The notes below the pieces were generated by a model. The model worked only from the letters and a program-made list of their open reading frames with translations, made no database searches and was not told the origin of the DNA. From Bacillus sp. SA1-12 (GTDB lineage: Bacteria; Bacillota; Bacilli; Bacillales; Bacillaceae): a stretch of 64,000 bases of DNA. A program made the position numbers and the translations under genes. Position 1 is the first letter of the stretch, and each line of letters starts with the position of its first letter. The DNA is taken from positions 32,726 to 96,725 of the forward strand of contig NZ_LATZ01000015.1 in assembly GCF_000981385.1 (NCBI RefSeq), given 5' to 3'. Shown in pieces: positions 63,311 through 64,000 of this stretch.

Positions 63311-64000
63311 GTGCGAAATGTTTCTAGCTTAAATTGGGAATGGTCACATTACCCAAGTAAAGGTTAGACAGTTCCTTCCGGAACTGAAGGATTATATCGA
63401 AGAATCAAATGGTGGGGTAACGCCCTGAAGGGTTCTCTCTTAGTCGAATAGCACTTGAATTAGTAAGAATAATAGTGTTATAAGCTCGGCGAAAAGGCGT
63501 GAGAATTTACCGTAACAGTTCGGCTGACGAAAGCCTACCCGAGGGGGTGGTGTAAATCATGATGCTTGAGTTGAATGAATATGGTGAGAATGCAAAAGAA
63601 CCTAAAGTAAAAAGGTTAAGCTGACGAACTTCTGAATGTACGGGTCTAGACTGGCAATACATAGAAATGTGTATATCACCTAATGTGAGGTTAGCAGTGG
63701 ATGAGTAAGAATGACAATTATGAAAGTCCATGATGTGTTACAGGCATAAGAACGGCTAACAGGCTTACAGGAAGCACCTAAGTTCATTCTATAATAGATA
63801 TAATTCAACGTTGTAAGCTGATAACGTGGAGGACTTACTTTCTATGAAGCGTTGATAAGGAAAGCAATAATGAGAATAGTTATTGTATAACTTAACTTTA
63901 TATCAGTGAAAGTGGTGGCACAGTACCGATGAAAGGTCTAATCAACCCGAAGGGATAGCCACTAGACTAATGAAGATTCAATTAATCATGCAAGGCAAAT
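63311..64000 (+). ncRNA. Group II intron, 5' ribozyme domains (continues beyond the window)
   Basis: The element begins GTGCGAAATG, matching the group II 5' consensus GTGYG. Typical ribozyme domain I-III sequence follows: GGGGTAACGCCCTGAAGGG, GGCTGACGAAAGCCTACCCG, CGGGTCTAGACTGGCAATAC and CCGATGAAAGGTCTAATCAA near 63927. This phrase set is characteristic of bacterial group II introns that carry a reverse-transcriptase/maturase gene in domain IV. That gene, and domains V/VI, would lie past the right edge. No coding frame in this part should be called. Confidence 0.85.

Noticed and set aside
63507..63731. 74-codon minus-strand frame within the intron
   Set aside because: It lies inside structured group II ribozyme sequence and has no coding signals.

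Overview
The window reads as chromosome of a spore-forming, AT-rich Bacillaceae bacterium (Bacillus/Neobacillus-like). The evidence is a GerQ spore-coat gene at the left end, a broken alpha/beta-type small acid-soluble spore protein gene near 53.8 kb, AAGGAGG-type ribosome binding sites, frequent TTG/GTG starts, and CcpA cre-like operators. The species is inferred, not shown. No rRNA, tRNA or CRISPR was seen.

Layout. 0-2.1 kb: gerQ and a DnaD-domain protein. 2.3-7.1 kb: a fused amidase/AraC pseudogene pair and a secreted LamG-metallophosphoesterase whose last Ig-like domain is frameshifted off. 7.6-10.2 kb: a DeoR-family regulator, a decayed gene and a DUF3231 protein. 10.7-16.4 kb: a YheO/DauR-type regulator followed by a D-serine-dehydratase/D-threonine-aldolase-fold PLP enzyme, an M20 amidohydrolase, a RidA protein, a DUF3311 protein and a sodium:solute symporter with an in-frame stop. 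17-23 kb: a GH127/GH146 beta-L-arabinofuranosidase under a cre site, a secreted zinc protease and an AraC regulator. 24-41 kb: two M24 Xaa-Pro-type peptidases, a decayed GH127 copy, a CUT1 sugar ABC importer, an intact GH127 enzyme, oligoendopeptidase F and a 1595-residue secreted DUF5695/LamG protein. 41-53.5 kb: a complete hydroxyproline catabolic regulon. 53.7-64 kb: broken SASP, Gfo/Idh and AraC genes, two aldo-keto reductases, an SDR, small hypothetical genes, a nucleotidyltransferase, and the 5' part of a group II intron that interrupts a minus-strand gene.

How the genes fit together. The hydroxyproline block encodes each step from 4-hydroxyproline to 2-oxoglutarate: proline-racemase-family epimerase, flavin/iron-sulfur D-hydroxyproline dehydrogenase parts, DapA-family deaminase and semialdehyde dehydrogenase, plus an AGCS symporter. 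A sigma-54 enhancer-binding protein sits between the arms, and three near-consensus -24/-12 promoters (43748-43763 minus, 46679-46694 minus, 48696-48711 plus) face outward from the block. An 18-bp motif differing at one base lies about 270-285 bp upstream of two of these promoters. Directly upstream are GH127 enzymes, Xaa-Pro peptidases, PepF and a sugar importer. GH127 enzymes are known to remove beta-L-arabinofuranose linked to hydroxyproline in plant extensin-type glycoproteins. My central inference is that 17-53.5 kb is a locus for using plant hydroxyproline-rich glycoproteins, taking both arabinose and hydroxyproline.

The window also carries many lesions: frameshifts, two in-frame stops, truncations and a gene relic. 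They are concentrated in accessory genes, which suggests ongoing gene loss, although single-base indels need read-level confirmation.
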